Shown here: in pieces, positions 10,745 through 21,389 of the stretch | How the letters are laid out: the number at the start of each line of letters is the position of its first letter | How positions within the stretch are numbered: position 1 is the stretch's first letter | Assembly: GCA_021521415.1 (NCBI GenBank) | Contig: JAIQDT010000226.1 | Coordinates: 928,501-992,500, forward strand | Reading direction: 5' to 3' | From: Bidens hawaiensis | Taxonomy: Eukaryota; Streptophyta; Magnoliopsida; Asterales; Asteraceae | Length of the DNA: 64,000 nt | Translations under genes and position numbers: made by a program | The notes under the pieces: generated by a model | Seen by the model: only the letters and a program-made list of their open reading frames with translations | What the model was told of the DNA's origin: nothing | Database searches by the model: none

Positions 10745-13700
10745 AATTGTTTCTCATGTGCAGGAACAGTCCACTCCTCTAAATGACATATTGTATATGG
10801 ATAGTGGTTGTTCGAGGCACATGACTTGTGACAAGAGATCTCTTGTCAATTATGAAGAAAAGTTTGAAGGTCCTGTAGCATTTGGAAGTGATGAAAATGG
10901 TGGAAAGATTCTTGGGAAAGGAATCTTAACAAATGGAAAAGTATCATTTGATAATGTATTTCATGTTGTAGGTCTTCAGTATAATCTACCGAGTATATCA
11001 CAAATGTGTGATAAGGGATACAAAGTCAGTTTTGATGATTCACACTGTTGCATTCTAAAACCAGAATTTGTAATTCCACCTGAAATGATTATGATGATGG
11101 CACCAAGAAATGGCAACTTATATGAATTGAATATGAAGGAAGCTTTTTCAACGGGAGGTGCATGTTTTATTTCCAAAGCCTCTGAAAATGAATCAAAATT
11201 GTGGCATAGGAAACTGTGTCATGTGAACTTGAAGAACGTGAACAGACTTGTGAAAGGTGAGAATGTGATTGGCTTACATAGAAGAGAATTCAAATTGGAA
11301 GATCACTGTAGTTCATGTCAGAAAGGAAAGCAACACAAATCTACTCATAAGACAAAACTTATCAACTCAATTGATCAAGTACTTGAATTACTTCACATGG
11401 ATCTCTTTGGTCCTGTGAGTGTGCCAAGTATAGGGATAAAAAGATATTGTCTTGTGATCATTGATGACTATTCAAGATATACTTGGGATTATTTCCTAAG
11501 TAACAAAGATGAGACTGCAGAGTTGATTAAAGGTTGTGTAACAATGATTGAGAACAAATTAAATAAGAAAGTTAAAATGATGATAAGTAACAATGGTACA
11601 GAGTTCAAGAATGGAGTTATACAACAAAAGGAATCATTCAACAATTCTCAGCTCCTAGAACTCCTGAACAAAATGTTGTTGCAGAAAGAAGGAATGGAAC
11701 TTTGATTGAAGCTGCAAGAACCATGTTAGCAGATGCTAATTTACCTGTTACATTTTAGGCTGAAGCAATAAATACTGCATGCTATGTTCAGAACAGGGTA
11801 CTTGTCAACAAAAAGGCATAGCAAAACTCCATATGAAATATTCCACAACAGAAAGCCTTATATCAAGTTATTCAAGCCCTTTGGATGCAAATGTTTTCTT
11901 CTAAACACAAGGGATTATTTGAACAAGTTTCAAACAAAATCTCTAGATTGTTTCTTTGTTGGATATTCTACACACTCAAAAGCTTACAGAGTATATGTGA
12001 AAGACCATTTGAGTGTTACAGAATCATCTGACATCATCTTCAATGAGAATCAATTAAACACAGTTGATGGTGCAGCATGGCTGTTTGATCATGAAAAGTT
12101 GATAAGATCCTTCAAGATTTATCCTGAAGACTTTGATGACTTATTCTATAAGACCAGTGTAATTGAAGAGAAAAAGAAGAAAACATTGGACTTGGAAGAA
12201 TTATGGAAAAAGGTTGCTAGAAAAGAAAAGGAATATACTTTTGTGAAGAAATCCTCAAGTGATGTGGTTGAACAAGATCAAGAGAATAATCAGGAAAACA
12301 ATCACAGTCCTGAACATGATCATACTGAAATCATTCAAGACAATCAAGATGTACAGAATGATCAAGTTCAAGATCAGGGAAACACAAGCAACCAAGCAAG
12401 TGAAGAAGAAGCTGCATCAACTGCAAGATTTCAAGATCTATTTCAAAGATTGAATTTAGAAAACAATGGTGCATCTACTTCAGAACAACATAATGATGAA
12501 GCACCAGAATTTCATGATGCAGAAACTGATTTGATCATTGAAGAACATATCTCAATGAAACAAATCTTGACACAAATTTGTCTACAGATATGATTGTACA
12601 AACTCCTTATGTGGAAAAGAATCGTCCTTCTGAAAACATCATTGGATATTGAAAGAGTCATAAGAAGTCATTCTGAGATTGCAAACATCTGTCTTTACTC
12701 CTGCTTTCTATCCCAAATAGAGCCAAAGAACATTGCTCAAACACTAAAAGACAATAGTTGGGTGGAAGCAATGCAGGAGGAACTAGCACAGTTCAGAGAC
12801 CTACATGTGTGGGATCTTGTCGATAGACCAATAAACATATATGCAATAGGAACCAAATGGGTTTTAAGAAATAAAAGGGATGAGAGGGGTTGAGTGATTA
12901 AGAATAAAGCAAGACTTGTAGCACTGGGATGTCTTCAAGAAGAATGAATAGGCTTTGAGGAAGTCTTTGCACCAGTTGCAAGACTTGAATCTATCAGGAT
13001 CTTTCTTGCATATGCTGCCTCAAAGAACATTAAGGTGTTCCAGCTTGATGTTAAGTCGGCATTCTTAAATGGAAAGATTGATGAAGAGGTGTATGTAGCT
13101 CAACCTCCAGGTTTTGAGGATCCAATGTATCCAAACAGGGTGTATAAGCTAAACAAAGCCCTATATGGATTGCATCAAGCTCCTAGAGCATGGTATGATG
13201 AGCTGTCAAACCATCTTCTTGAAAATGGTTTTCAAAGAGGAGCCATTGACAAGACCTCTTCTACAAAATAAAGGGAACATATTTGCTTCTGTTACAAGTG
13301 TATGTGGATGACATCATCTTTGGATCTACAAATGAACAAATGTGCATGGAGTTTGAAGGGGTAATGAAGTCCAAATACAGCATGAGCTCTATGGGAGAAA
13401 TGAACTTCTTTCTTGGATTACAAGTTCAACAGAAAGCTGAAGGGATCTTCATTCACCAAACTAAATATGTGAAGGACATCTTGAACAAGTTCAACTGTCA
13501 TGAGTACAAAACTGCTTCAACTCCAATGGACACCAAAGAAAAGATGATTGCAGATGAAAAGAGGGGGCCTGTGGATGAACATGAATATAGAGCCAAAATT
13601 GGATCTTTGATGTATCTGACTGCAACAAGACCAGATATCATGTTTGTTGTATCTATGTGTGCAAGATTCCAATCAAGTCCAAAAGTCTCCCACATGAATG

Positions 13701-14173
13701 TTGTTAAAAGAATATTCAGATATTTGAAGGGAAGACCAGACTTTGGGATTTGGTACCCAAAGAACCAATCTTTAGATCTGATTGCCTATACAGACAGTGA
13801 TTATGATGGTTGTAACATGAGCAGAAAGTCAACCATAGGAGGATGTCAATTTTTGGGTGAAAGGCTAGTGTCATGTCAATGCAAAAAGCAGACTACTGTC
13901 TCAATCTCTACTGCAGAAGCAGAATATGTTACTGCATCTGCCTGCTGTGCACAAGTACTATGGATCAAAATCAGATGCTGGACTATGGTTTGAATTTTTG
14001 AACACCCCTATTCTTATTGACAATACTGCTGCATATTTTACTGTTAAGAATCCAGTTCAACATTCTAAAACTAAGCACACTGAAATCAGACATCACTTCA
14101 TAAGAGACTACAGTGAAAAGGGTTTGATTGACATGCAATGTGTGCCTAGTTGTGTACCTCTTTGTGCTAACTG
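10745..14173 (+). pseudogene. Copia A pol (protease, integrase, RT, RNase H)
   Basis: Domains in order: protease with DSG in YMDSGCSRHMT; the GAG-pre-integrase zinc finger (LWHRKLCHVN, CSSCQKGK); integrase with MDLFGPVSV but MISNNGTEF, where the second catalytic Asp has become Asn; RT with YVDDIIFG; RNase H with TDSDYDG and STAEAEYV. Frameshifts fall near 11620, 11805, 13260 and 13970, and a stop replaces Trp in VTF-stop-AEAINTA. The C-terminus ends early at MQCVPSCVPLCAN because about 120 bp, present in C as MQRVDTTDNLADLFTK, are deleted. Gag and pol differ in frame. Confidence 0.92.
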
Positions 14174-15187
14174 ATTATTTTTTTAGAGGTCACACATAAT
14201 GAATGTTTGGTGAATATGATTGATTATATTGCTGAATATGTAAACTATTATGCGCTTTAACTGATTATGTGTGCAAAATTTGACATGATTGATTTGATTG
14301 ATATGTTTGCATGTTTATCAGTTGATGTGCATTTGTGATGTTAGAATAAGTGTTCTTGTTATGATTTACTTGTTAGAGTAAGCTTATCTGACATCATTTC
14401 TTAATTGTTTGAATATGTGCTTTCTCTGATCAGTTGATGTTATTAGGATAGGCTAAATCTTGAATATAAGTATGGTTTGCTTGTCTTGATAATGTTATGT
14501 TTGATTAAGATTTGATTATGTTACAACTGTTTATGTCAAAATGAGTCTTATGTCAAAATTAAGTGATAAAAATGAAGTTTTCTAATGAATTTTGCATGAA
14601 CACCCCTATTCTTATTGACAATACTGCTGCATATTTTACTGTTAAGAATCCAGTTCAACATTCTAAAACTAAGCACATTGAAATCAGACATCACTTCATA
14701 AGAGACTGTAGTGAAAAGGGTTTGATTGAAATGCAATGTGTGCCTAGTTGTGTACCTCTTTGTGCTAACTGATTATTTTGTTAGAGGTCACACATAATGA
14801 ATGTTTGGTGAATATGATTGATTATATTGCTGAATATGTAAACTGTTATGTTCTATAACTGATTATGTGTGCAAAATTTGACATGATTGATATGTTTGCA
14901 TGTTTATCAGTTGATGTGCATTTGTGATGTTAGAATAAGTGTTCTTGTTATGATTTACTTGTTAGAGTAAGCTTATCTGACATCATTTCTTAATTGTTTG
15001 AATATGTGCTTTATCTGATTAGTTGATGTTATTAGGATAGGCTAAACCTTGAATATAAGTATGGTTTGCTTGTCTTGATAATGTTATGTTTGATTAAGAT
15101 TTGATTATGTTACAACTGTTTATGTCAAAATGAGCCTTATGTCAAAATTAAGTGTTAAAAATGAAGTTTTCTAATGAATTTTCCATA
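14000..15187 (+). repeat. Tandem duplication of about 590-598 bp
   Basis: The first copy (14000-14597) begins GAACACCCCTATTCTTATTG inside RNase H, and the second (14598-15187) repeats it through the downstream non-coding sequence. The copies differ by scattered substitutions and a 10-bp indel near 14890. Both carry the same deletion after ATGCAATGTG, so the deletion predates the duplication. The second copy re-encodes the last RNase H residues without the rest of pol. Confidence 0.9.
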
Positions 15188-16275
15188 AATATTGTATTTT
15201 GGTCAAAACATGAGCAAGTTGATTAATGGTGTTGAGATACGATAAGATTATTCTGTTCAAGCTTTAAAGAAGCTTAAAAGAAGTATTTTTAAAGAAAAGA
15301 CTCAAGTAGTTATTTTTGCTGAAAATTGAGTCATTTGCCTAGTTGGAAGGACATGCACTTGTGTATGTTTGGTCCTTAAATCTCTACAGATTCAAAGGAT
15401 AGCCATTGACCTGAAAACTGAATGCATTTGGGGTAATTATAACTTGTTTCTTATTCCTTCACTTAAAAATATGTCAATAGCTCTGACTTTGAAAGGACAT
15501 ATATTCACATGTATGTTTGGTCCTGTTAACCACTTTTGGTCAAACAGGATAGCCATTTACTTGCCAATAAAGAGAAATTGGGGTGATTGAATATTAAACT
15601 GTGTTTAATTGGGAAATGATAGTACATTGACTACTTAGCCAATTATATGGATTTAATAGGCTAAAAGGACCTTAGTCTAGTCATTAACATGTATGGTTGC
15701 TTGCCCATGAGGATGTAAAATCTAAGGTTATATAAACATAATGAAAATGCTAATCTTTATGTGGAGATACATAGTTGTCTTTGCATGTCTCAAGATAAAT
15801 CTCTCCAAATGATTGGCAGAAAAGTGATTACCCAGTCATTCACAAGCCTGTTGTTATTTGGTCAACCAAAAATGTAACATCTTTAAATATGACAAAGAAC
15901 ATGTGAGAGAAAATTTGAGAAAATATCAAAAACAAGGGGAAGAATGAATAAATCAACCAAAAGTTGATAAGTGTTTTAAATATTTTATCAAACAAGAGGG
16001 TTACAACAAAGAACTACAAAGATGTTGACAAAATTTGTCTCATCTTGAATGAAAGGCTTGTTATTTAACAGTAAGTCCAACGTTCAACCTCTATAAATGT
16101 TTGAAAATAAAATATACAAAAAGATCCAGTAAGTTCTGTCATACAAAAACAATTTTTCACCAAATACAGGAGGTTGGAGTCAAATTGGGGTGATCTGGGG
16201 AAAGCCAAATAAGCTTTGAGAAGAGATATGAGGCATCATAGCACAGTGTTAACCATTAATTCATTATGCTACTAA
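15188..16275 (+). other. Pol-third ORF spacer of Copia A
   Basis: This is AT-rich sequence without a convincing gene. It is clearly conserved with 51840-53000 (reverse strand, C) and partly with 27060-27650 (B). Shared blocks include GTTGATTAATGGTGTTGAGA and, near 16175, CAAATTGGGGTGATCTGGGG, which is present in all three copies. Confidence 0.6.
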
Positions 16276-16461
16276 ATGAACCTTAATAATATCACCAAAG
16301 AGATTAAATTCATGCTAAGTTTATACCTGCTGTTAACCTATCTATGTTGTCATAATAATGCTGAGAATGAAGTATTGAGAAAGCAACTTAGTCAATATGA
16401 TCCCATTCTTGAGATCTTTTCAGAAAATGGAACAAACTGTTTTGAAGAGAAATACAACTGA
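16276..16461 (+). CDS. Small conserved ORF in the spacer, A copy
   Basis: Sixty-one codons start MNLNNITKEIKFML. A hydrophobic stretch (FMLSLYLLLTYLCC) is followed by a polar half (NNAENEVLRKQLSQYDPI). The same peptide with a slightly longer start is encoded at 51551-51751 in C; B has a frameshifted relative near 27715. No family is recognised. It could be a signal- or membrane-like micropeptide, or simply conserved non-coding DNA that happens to be open. Translation is unproven. Confidence 0.35.
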   Translation: MNLNNITKEIKFMLSLYLLLTYLCCHNNAENEVLRKQLSQYDPILEIFSENGTNCFEEKYN

Positions 16462-16589
16462 AATTTGATCTCTAAATGCACCATTTTCTCTTAAACTATG
16501 ATCTTTAATGAAAAAATATATATATATAGTTTTGACATAGTGGTTTAAGTCAAAAAGTGTTGCATTTTGCCTTTAATAGGTTGAATATG

Positions 16590-17905
16590 TGAGTTCGGGT
16601 AAGGTTTGATGTTTTCTAACCTTTCCGGGCACAAAACAGTTGAATATGGTTGGATATGTATATTAGGGTAAGGTTTGATGCTTTATGACCTTTCCGGGCA
16701 AGCTTAGTCATTTTTGACTAAGTTTATGATTTTCAGGCATTCTTTGAAGTGTTTACACTTTCCGGGTAGAGTACACTGTTGTACTAATTTCCCGAGCAAG
16801 CTTGAAGTCTGGAGATGAATATGTGTTATAGCTAGCTTTTAACAAGAGATTCTTGTTTCGGGCAAGCTTTAAATATGCTGATTGTTATACCTAGCAAACT
16901 TTATGAACTTAGTTTAGTACACCAAGTAAGCTTTGTGATTTGTGTAAATATGTTGTTAGGAAAGGTTTGTCAACCTTTCCGGGCACACTTAGATACTATT
17001 TTTTAAGTTTGTCATTTTCGGGTATGGTTTGATATGTTGAAGTCTCTCGGGTAGACTAAACTGTTTAAGTCTAGTACTCAGGCATACCTGATGATTGAAT
17101 GTGTGTCTCCTAGTAAGCCTAGTGCTAACATAGGATCCTCAGGCAAGCTCCTTGAAATTTTAGACTGTAGCACACTTAAATGTTTATGTGTTTTAATTTC
17201 ATTCCTAGCATGCTCTGTGATATTGGTGTTTATGATTTCTTTGAAATTACAAGTGTTTCCGGGCAAACTTTGTTTTCTGAGCACACTTTATATTTTGGGT
17301 ACACTTTTGTTCCCTCAATATACTTGGTAATTTCAAAACTTAAGTGTCCGAGTACACTGTCTGCTAGAAGTTCTTTTCCGGGCACACTTTGTACTCTAGG
17401 AAGGTTATTCGGGTATACTTTGTTAAGAAGGTTGTTCGGGCACGTTAAAACATTGTGATTGTTGCTCGGGAACACTATGCTTCCAAGTATGCTTGATTGT
17501 ATATGTTTTTAGTATGCTTGATTGAATATGATTCTTATTTTGATAGGGTTTATGCTAGATTGAGCTTTTAATTTAAAATTAAGAAATTAATATGGGAATC
17601 TTAATTGATTCCTAGTAAGGATGTTTATTTGATAATTTATACCTAATTATTTGCCTTGTGATTAACTTCTCGAGAAATCTGGTATTTCGAGTAAGCTTTC
17701 TTCATAGTGTCTTAAATTTAAATTACTTAGCTTGACCAAGCAAGGTTTGTAAGTAGAAGGGATCGGGCAAACTCTGTAAATCTAATAATGAAAATTTTAT
17801 CAAGCAAGGTTTGATATTTCTATTTTATCGGGTAAGCTTTGTGTAAATGGAAGTATACCGAGTAGACTTTGCAAAGTGTTACTTTTTCGAGTAAGGTTTG
17901 CTAAA
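16590..17905 (+). promoter_or_regulatory. Array of CGGGCAAGCTTTG-like motifs upstream of the third ORF, A copy
   Basis: I count about 34 variants of a 13-16 bp motif, all in the forward direction, spaced about 25-60 bp. Examples are TTCGGGTAAGGTTTGATG, CTTTCCGGGCAAGCTTAG, TTTCCGGGCAAACTTTG and ATCGGGTAAGCTTTG. Consensus is near CGGGYAMRSTTTG. Similar motifs fill the Copia LTRs upstream of their TATA box. The array ends about 120 bp before the TATA box at 18029. It is probably a binding-site array that drives the third ORF. Confidence 0.7.
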
Positions 17906-18028
17906 TCTAACATGAAAAAGAATTATGTGTTTCACAAATGTTTTAAAATATCAAGTGGATAATGTTACTGTTTGACAACTAATAACTCACTAAACGACAA
18001 AAAGCATGTAAAACCCACTTTCAAAAGG

Positions 18029-18036
18029 TATATAAG
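18029..18036 (+). promoter_or_regulatory. TATA box of the internal promoter, A copy
   Basis: TATATAAG stands within GGTATATAAGAGGGAG. The same sequence occurs on the minus strand at 50078-50085 in C, and a weaker GGTATAAGAG at 40570 in B. CCACTTTCAAAAG directly upstream is also shared. Confidence 0.7.
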
Positions 18037-18160
18037 AGGGAGTAAGGAAAAATTTTTCAACATTATTTTTCCCTCACAAAGAAACCTAAACCGACTTATC
18101 GCATTCATTTTTAATCCAAACCCTAATTTGAATCAGCCCTCTAATTCCGACTCGGTAAAC

Positions 18161-19907
18161 ATCCATTGGTTGTAAAGTTGAGAAGGTATGGCATAAGCTT
18201 TGAAACTTTGGCTGATCTTGATGATGATCAGTTGCAAAAGAGACTTGACAAGGAGAGGGATGGTTTCAAGAAAAAGATAGAACAAAAGAATAGAGACAGC
18301 CAGAAATACAGAGAATATCTAAGAAGGCATAACTATTCAAAGAAGGATTTGACACACTTCAACTTTGACAAGCTTCTGGAACTCTACAACAGTGAAAGAG
18401 AGAAACTAAAAGAAAAATATGTCAAAGTAAATGATGAGATTGAAAAGATTGAAGCCTTGAAGAGGAAGTATGGAGGTATGTGTGGTTACCTACTAGAAAG
18501 ATGGTTGAAGCTTATGTTGTAGAAAGCCTATCAAGAGAATCTATGCAGGATCAATACAACAAGTTGAAAAGGAAAGAAAAACTGAAAAGGGCACAAACTA
18601 AGAAGTCTACCAAAGAATCTGAAACATCTGTTGAACCTCCAGCAAAGAAAAGAAGAAATCAGAGTTTGAGGGAGAAAATGAAGGAGCATGTCAGATCAGA
18701 TGAAATCCCAACCCCATAAGAAGTCAAACCTGAACCAGAAGATGAACCTATTGTCCCTTGGGAAAATGAAAAGATGATCAACATTCTGAGGGGCATAATG
18801 ATTAATCATAGGGGGATGGATGAAGCCTCATTAAATGCCTTGGAAAAGCATGACTTGAAAGATCTTTTCTATATACAAAAGGCTGACTGGGAGAAATCTT
18901 TGAGGGAGGGTGACAACCCTAGAAGCTTTGTTGAAGGAATATTTGTTCCTGCAGGACTGTCAAATAGTCCTGGGATAGCTAAGATGTTGCTCGTTCTTAA
19001 AGAACAAGCAGGACAGGATGTTGTTGAACTGGCCAACCTCCCACCTGAAATGGTAACTTCAATATACATCAAAACCTTTAATCTGGAGCCTAGCAAACCA
19101 TAGAAGTCCATTCCATTCAGGCCTCCTATCTCAAGAAGACTTCCACAAGGTGGAAGAGGTGAATCAAGTAGATCTGTACCACAAAGAACAACAAGACCAC
19201 AGTCAAATGTGGATCTTCCAAGAGAAATCTACTTTGATTTTGTTACTGAGTCCCTGAAGGTGATTATGGAAAGTAGGCAACTGAGAGACATTGTTGTCAG
19301 AAGTGACTTTCATGAATACACTGAAGAGCAACTGGAAAGGATGGCCACTCTTAATTTGTATGATTATAGAAACAGAAACAGGATGGCTGGAAGACAAATG
19401 AATGAACTCTCAAAATTTTTAAAGCAAGAAGCTGACAGGGGATTCCAGTTCTTAAAAGAGAAAAGAAGCTGGAAAACAATCCAACTTCAAAGGTCAAGAA
19501 GAACAGACAAGTTGAAAAGAATGGACAGTGCTGAAAGGTACTACAAGATGAATGTCAGAGACAGGAATCCAATGTCAAACATGAACACATGCGTAATTCT
19601 TGAAAGAAGAATGACACGCCCCAACTACACAGTACAAAGAAATGGCATTATAATAGAAGTGGAATACAAAGAAAATGATGACCATTACTTGCTGAGAAAC
19701 TCTGATGGAAAAGTACTGGGGATTATCAAGAAAGATGAAGACTTGACTTACTTGCATGATGAGGATCTGATGGATATTAGGGATTTGTTCATACCAAAAA
19801 GTCATACACACTACCGAATCCTTGATATCTTTAAAATGAAAGTTGCATCAGAAATAGTCAACCGAAGATAAGCCGCCCACAATGCAAGGAAGAGACAAGA
19901 TTCATAG
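18161..19907 (+). pseudogene. Third ORF of Copia A, C-terminal half only
   Basis: Homology to C begins at VVKLRRYGISFETLADL. Just before it, the 5'-UTR sequence ending at the putative splice donor (ACTCG then GTAAAC) is fused directly to this point. The N-terminal domain and the acidic/proline-rich middle, about 3 kb in C, are deleted. After a frameshift near 18490 the rest reads in one frame with in-frame stops at 18717-18719, after SKP near 19103 and at 19869-19871, ending HNARKRQDS-stop. Basic segments (AKKRRNQSLREKMKEH) and a conserved C-terminal domain (REIYFDFVTESLKVIMESRQ) are clear. The function is unknown; this is the position where some Sireviruses carry an envelope-like ORF. Confidence 0.85.
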
Positions 19908-20055
19908 GATAGGCCTTGCTATGTAATGTCTTCGGACATAATTTTGAATATGTAACTTGTTTATGTTATGAATATGTACTTTGATTATGATTTGATTTGT
20001 ATTTTGACTAAGTGTATGTAACCTTAGAGGTGTTTTTGGACAGCTGAGGTGTTCC

Positions 20056-20070
20056 AATCTAGGGGGAGAT
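20056..20070 (+). other. Polypurine tract of Copia A
   Basis: aatctagggggagat lies directly before TGTTGAGTCAAG. The tract is identical in core to that of C (reverse strand, 44856-44870). Confidence 0.85.
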
Positions 20071-20871
20071 TGTTGAGTCAAGATTTGACCTAAGGAAGAT
20101 ATATGGAAGATTGGAATCTTCTCAACCTCCTCCGAATTCGCTAAGTATGGAACCGGCACACCTTAGACCTCCGAGCAAGCTTTTTACTTAGCCGGATATG
20201 ATATTTTGCCTATCGGGCAAAGTTATCCTTTTGAATTCTTCTTAAGTGATTATTCTAGCAGGGTTCACTAATTAGTGTATTACCGGGTAAGGTCTACTAG
20301 TAAGTATATTCCCGGGCAAGGATCACTTTGTCTAGTAAGTTAGTTCTTCATAGCCGAGTAAGGTCTATCTCCGAGTAACCTCTTGGCTAACCAAGCTCAT
20401 GAAACCAAGTGATTGGAAGACCGGGCAAGGTATTGATAATAATGATTGGTCCAGGCAAGCTTGATCAATATTGATATATCTTAGGTATCATCGGGCACAG
20501 TTCAACTCAAACAAGGAACAGTGCTGCCGAGCACACTTTGCTAATAAGTTATTTTTTGTAGCAAAGCAGTTGAAGGGACCATTGAAGAACAAGGTTGCTC
20601 GTAAGGGTTTGTCTGGAAAAGTCAAGAAGATTGAAGTCTAGCCGGTGAGTATTTTACTTGGTAAAATACTCCTCTAGTAAAGTCTACCCAGAAACTGATC
20701 CAAGCACACTTCTATGTTACCAAGTCCTGAAGGATGGCAGAGTACACAGCGTACTCCGGAAATGAATATTGTTACAAAGCATACCCGGAAGACTTGTTTT
20801 ACACTTAGAATATTTTCTGATTATGTAATTTGAATATATATTTACGTTTGGGGTTTCTAGAAGGAATGACA
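20071..20871 (+). repeat. 3' LTR of Copia A, truncated upstream of its TATA box
   Basis: It starts TGTTGAGTCAAGATTTGACC and carries many motif copies (ATCGGGCAAAG, ACCGGGTAAGGTCT, CCGGGCAAGGATC, CCGGGCAAGGTATT). Nearer the break the motif is inverted (GTCTACCCAG, CATACCCGGAAG). It stops at GGAATGACA, where C continues to GCTGTCC and its TATA box. The right neighbour is an inverted, cut LTR of E. Confidence 0.85.
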
Positions 20872-21389
20872 CTGTTTGAACTGTTCTTCATGAATCCCTT
20901 CAACTCTTTGTTAAATAATTACTTATTAAGCAAAGCAAAGTGTGCTGGTAACACTGTTTGAACTGTGCTTGTAGCACTGTAGCTTGCTCGAAGTTGAACC
21001 TTGCTGGAGAAAGTACTTAGAATATTCCTTGATAACTTTCAACAAGCATGCTCGGACTACTGTTTATTAATCAAACATTCCTAGATCTTCCAAATACTTG
21101 GCTTCAAAAGCTTGGTTTAATCAAGAGTTTGCTAGTAAGCAAACTGTGCTTGACTTGAAGAACACCTTTGCTAGACAAAGTGAACCCTACTCGGATCATC
21201 ACTTAAGAAGACTTCAAGAAGATGACCTTGCCCGATAGGCAAAATACCTTGATAGGACAAGTAAAAACCCTTCTCGGATGTCCAAGTGTGCTCGGTTTCC
21301 ATACTTAGCCATTTCAAAGGAGTGTTGAGAATATTCCAATCTCCCTTAAACTTCCTTAAGTCATTTCATGTCAAATTTTTGACTCAACA
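20872..21389 (-). repeat. Remnant of the 5' LTR of Copia E
   Basis: From TTCATGAATCCCTTCAAC to TTGACTCAACA this matches 5545-6052 almost base for base, so it is the partner LTR of E. It abuts the acttg duplication and B gag directly. With the A LTR beside it, the two LTRs form a large imperfect inverted repeat (20071-21389). Confidence 0.85.

Larger units (their letters stand above)
8808..20871 (+). mobile_element. Copia element A (5' truncated, 3' LTR cut)
   Basis: This is a plus-strand Copia element of the same subfamily as C. It starts in mid-gag (SAPTVDLTEVINDLK) and continues through pol, a spacer with a tandem duplication, the motif array, TATA, an N-terminally deleted third ORF, polypurine tract and a 3' LTR cut at about 20871. 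The 5' LTR, leader and first part of gag are missing. Confidence 0.85.
4887..21389. mobile_element. Composite insertion in B gag: element E ends, Gypsy LTR fragment and element A
   Basis: The 16.5-kb insertion is bounded by acttg duplications and by E's own LTR ends (TGTCGG at 4887, TCAACA at 21389). E is in minus orientation; its interior has been largely lost. In order: E 3' LTR (4887-6052), tail of E's third ORF (to about 6430), 5'-truncated Gypsy LTR (to 8807), plus-strand element A from mid-gag to a cut 3' LTR (8808-20871), then the cut E 5' LTR (20872-21389). The simplest reading is that A inserted into E and a Gypsy LTR into A's gag, followed by deletions at both junctions. Confidence 0.75.

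Noticed and set aside
17091..17475. Overlapping short ORFs in the motif array
   Set aside because: They arise from repeated motif words (PGKLCF, SGQTLF types) in several frames on both strands and show no conserved reading frame.
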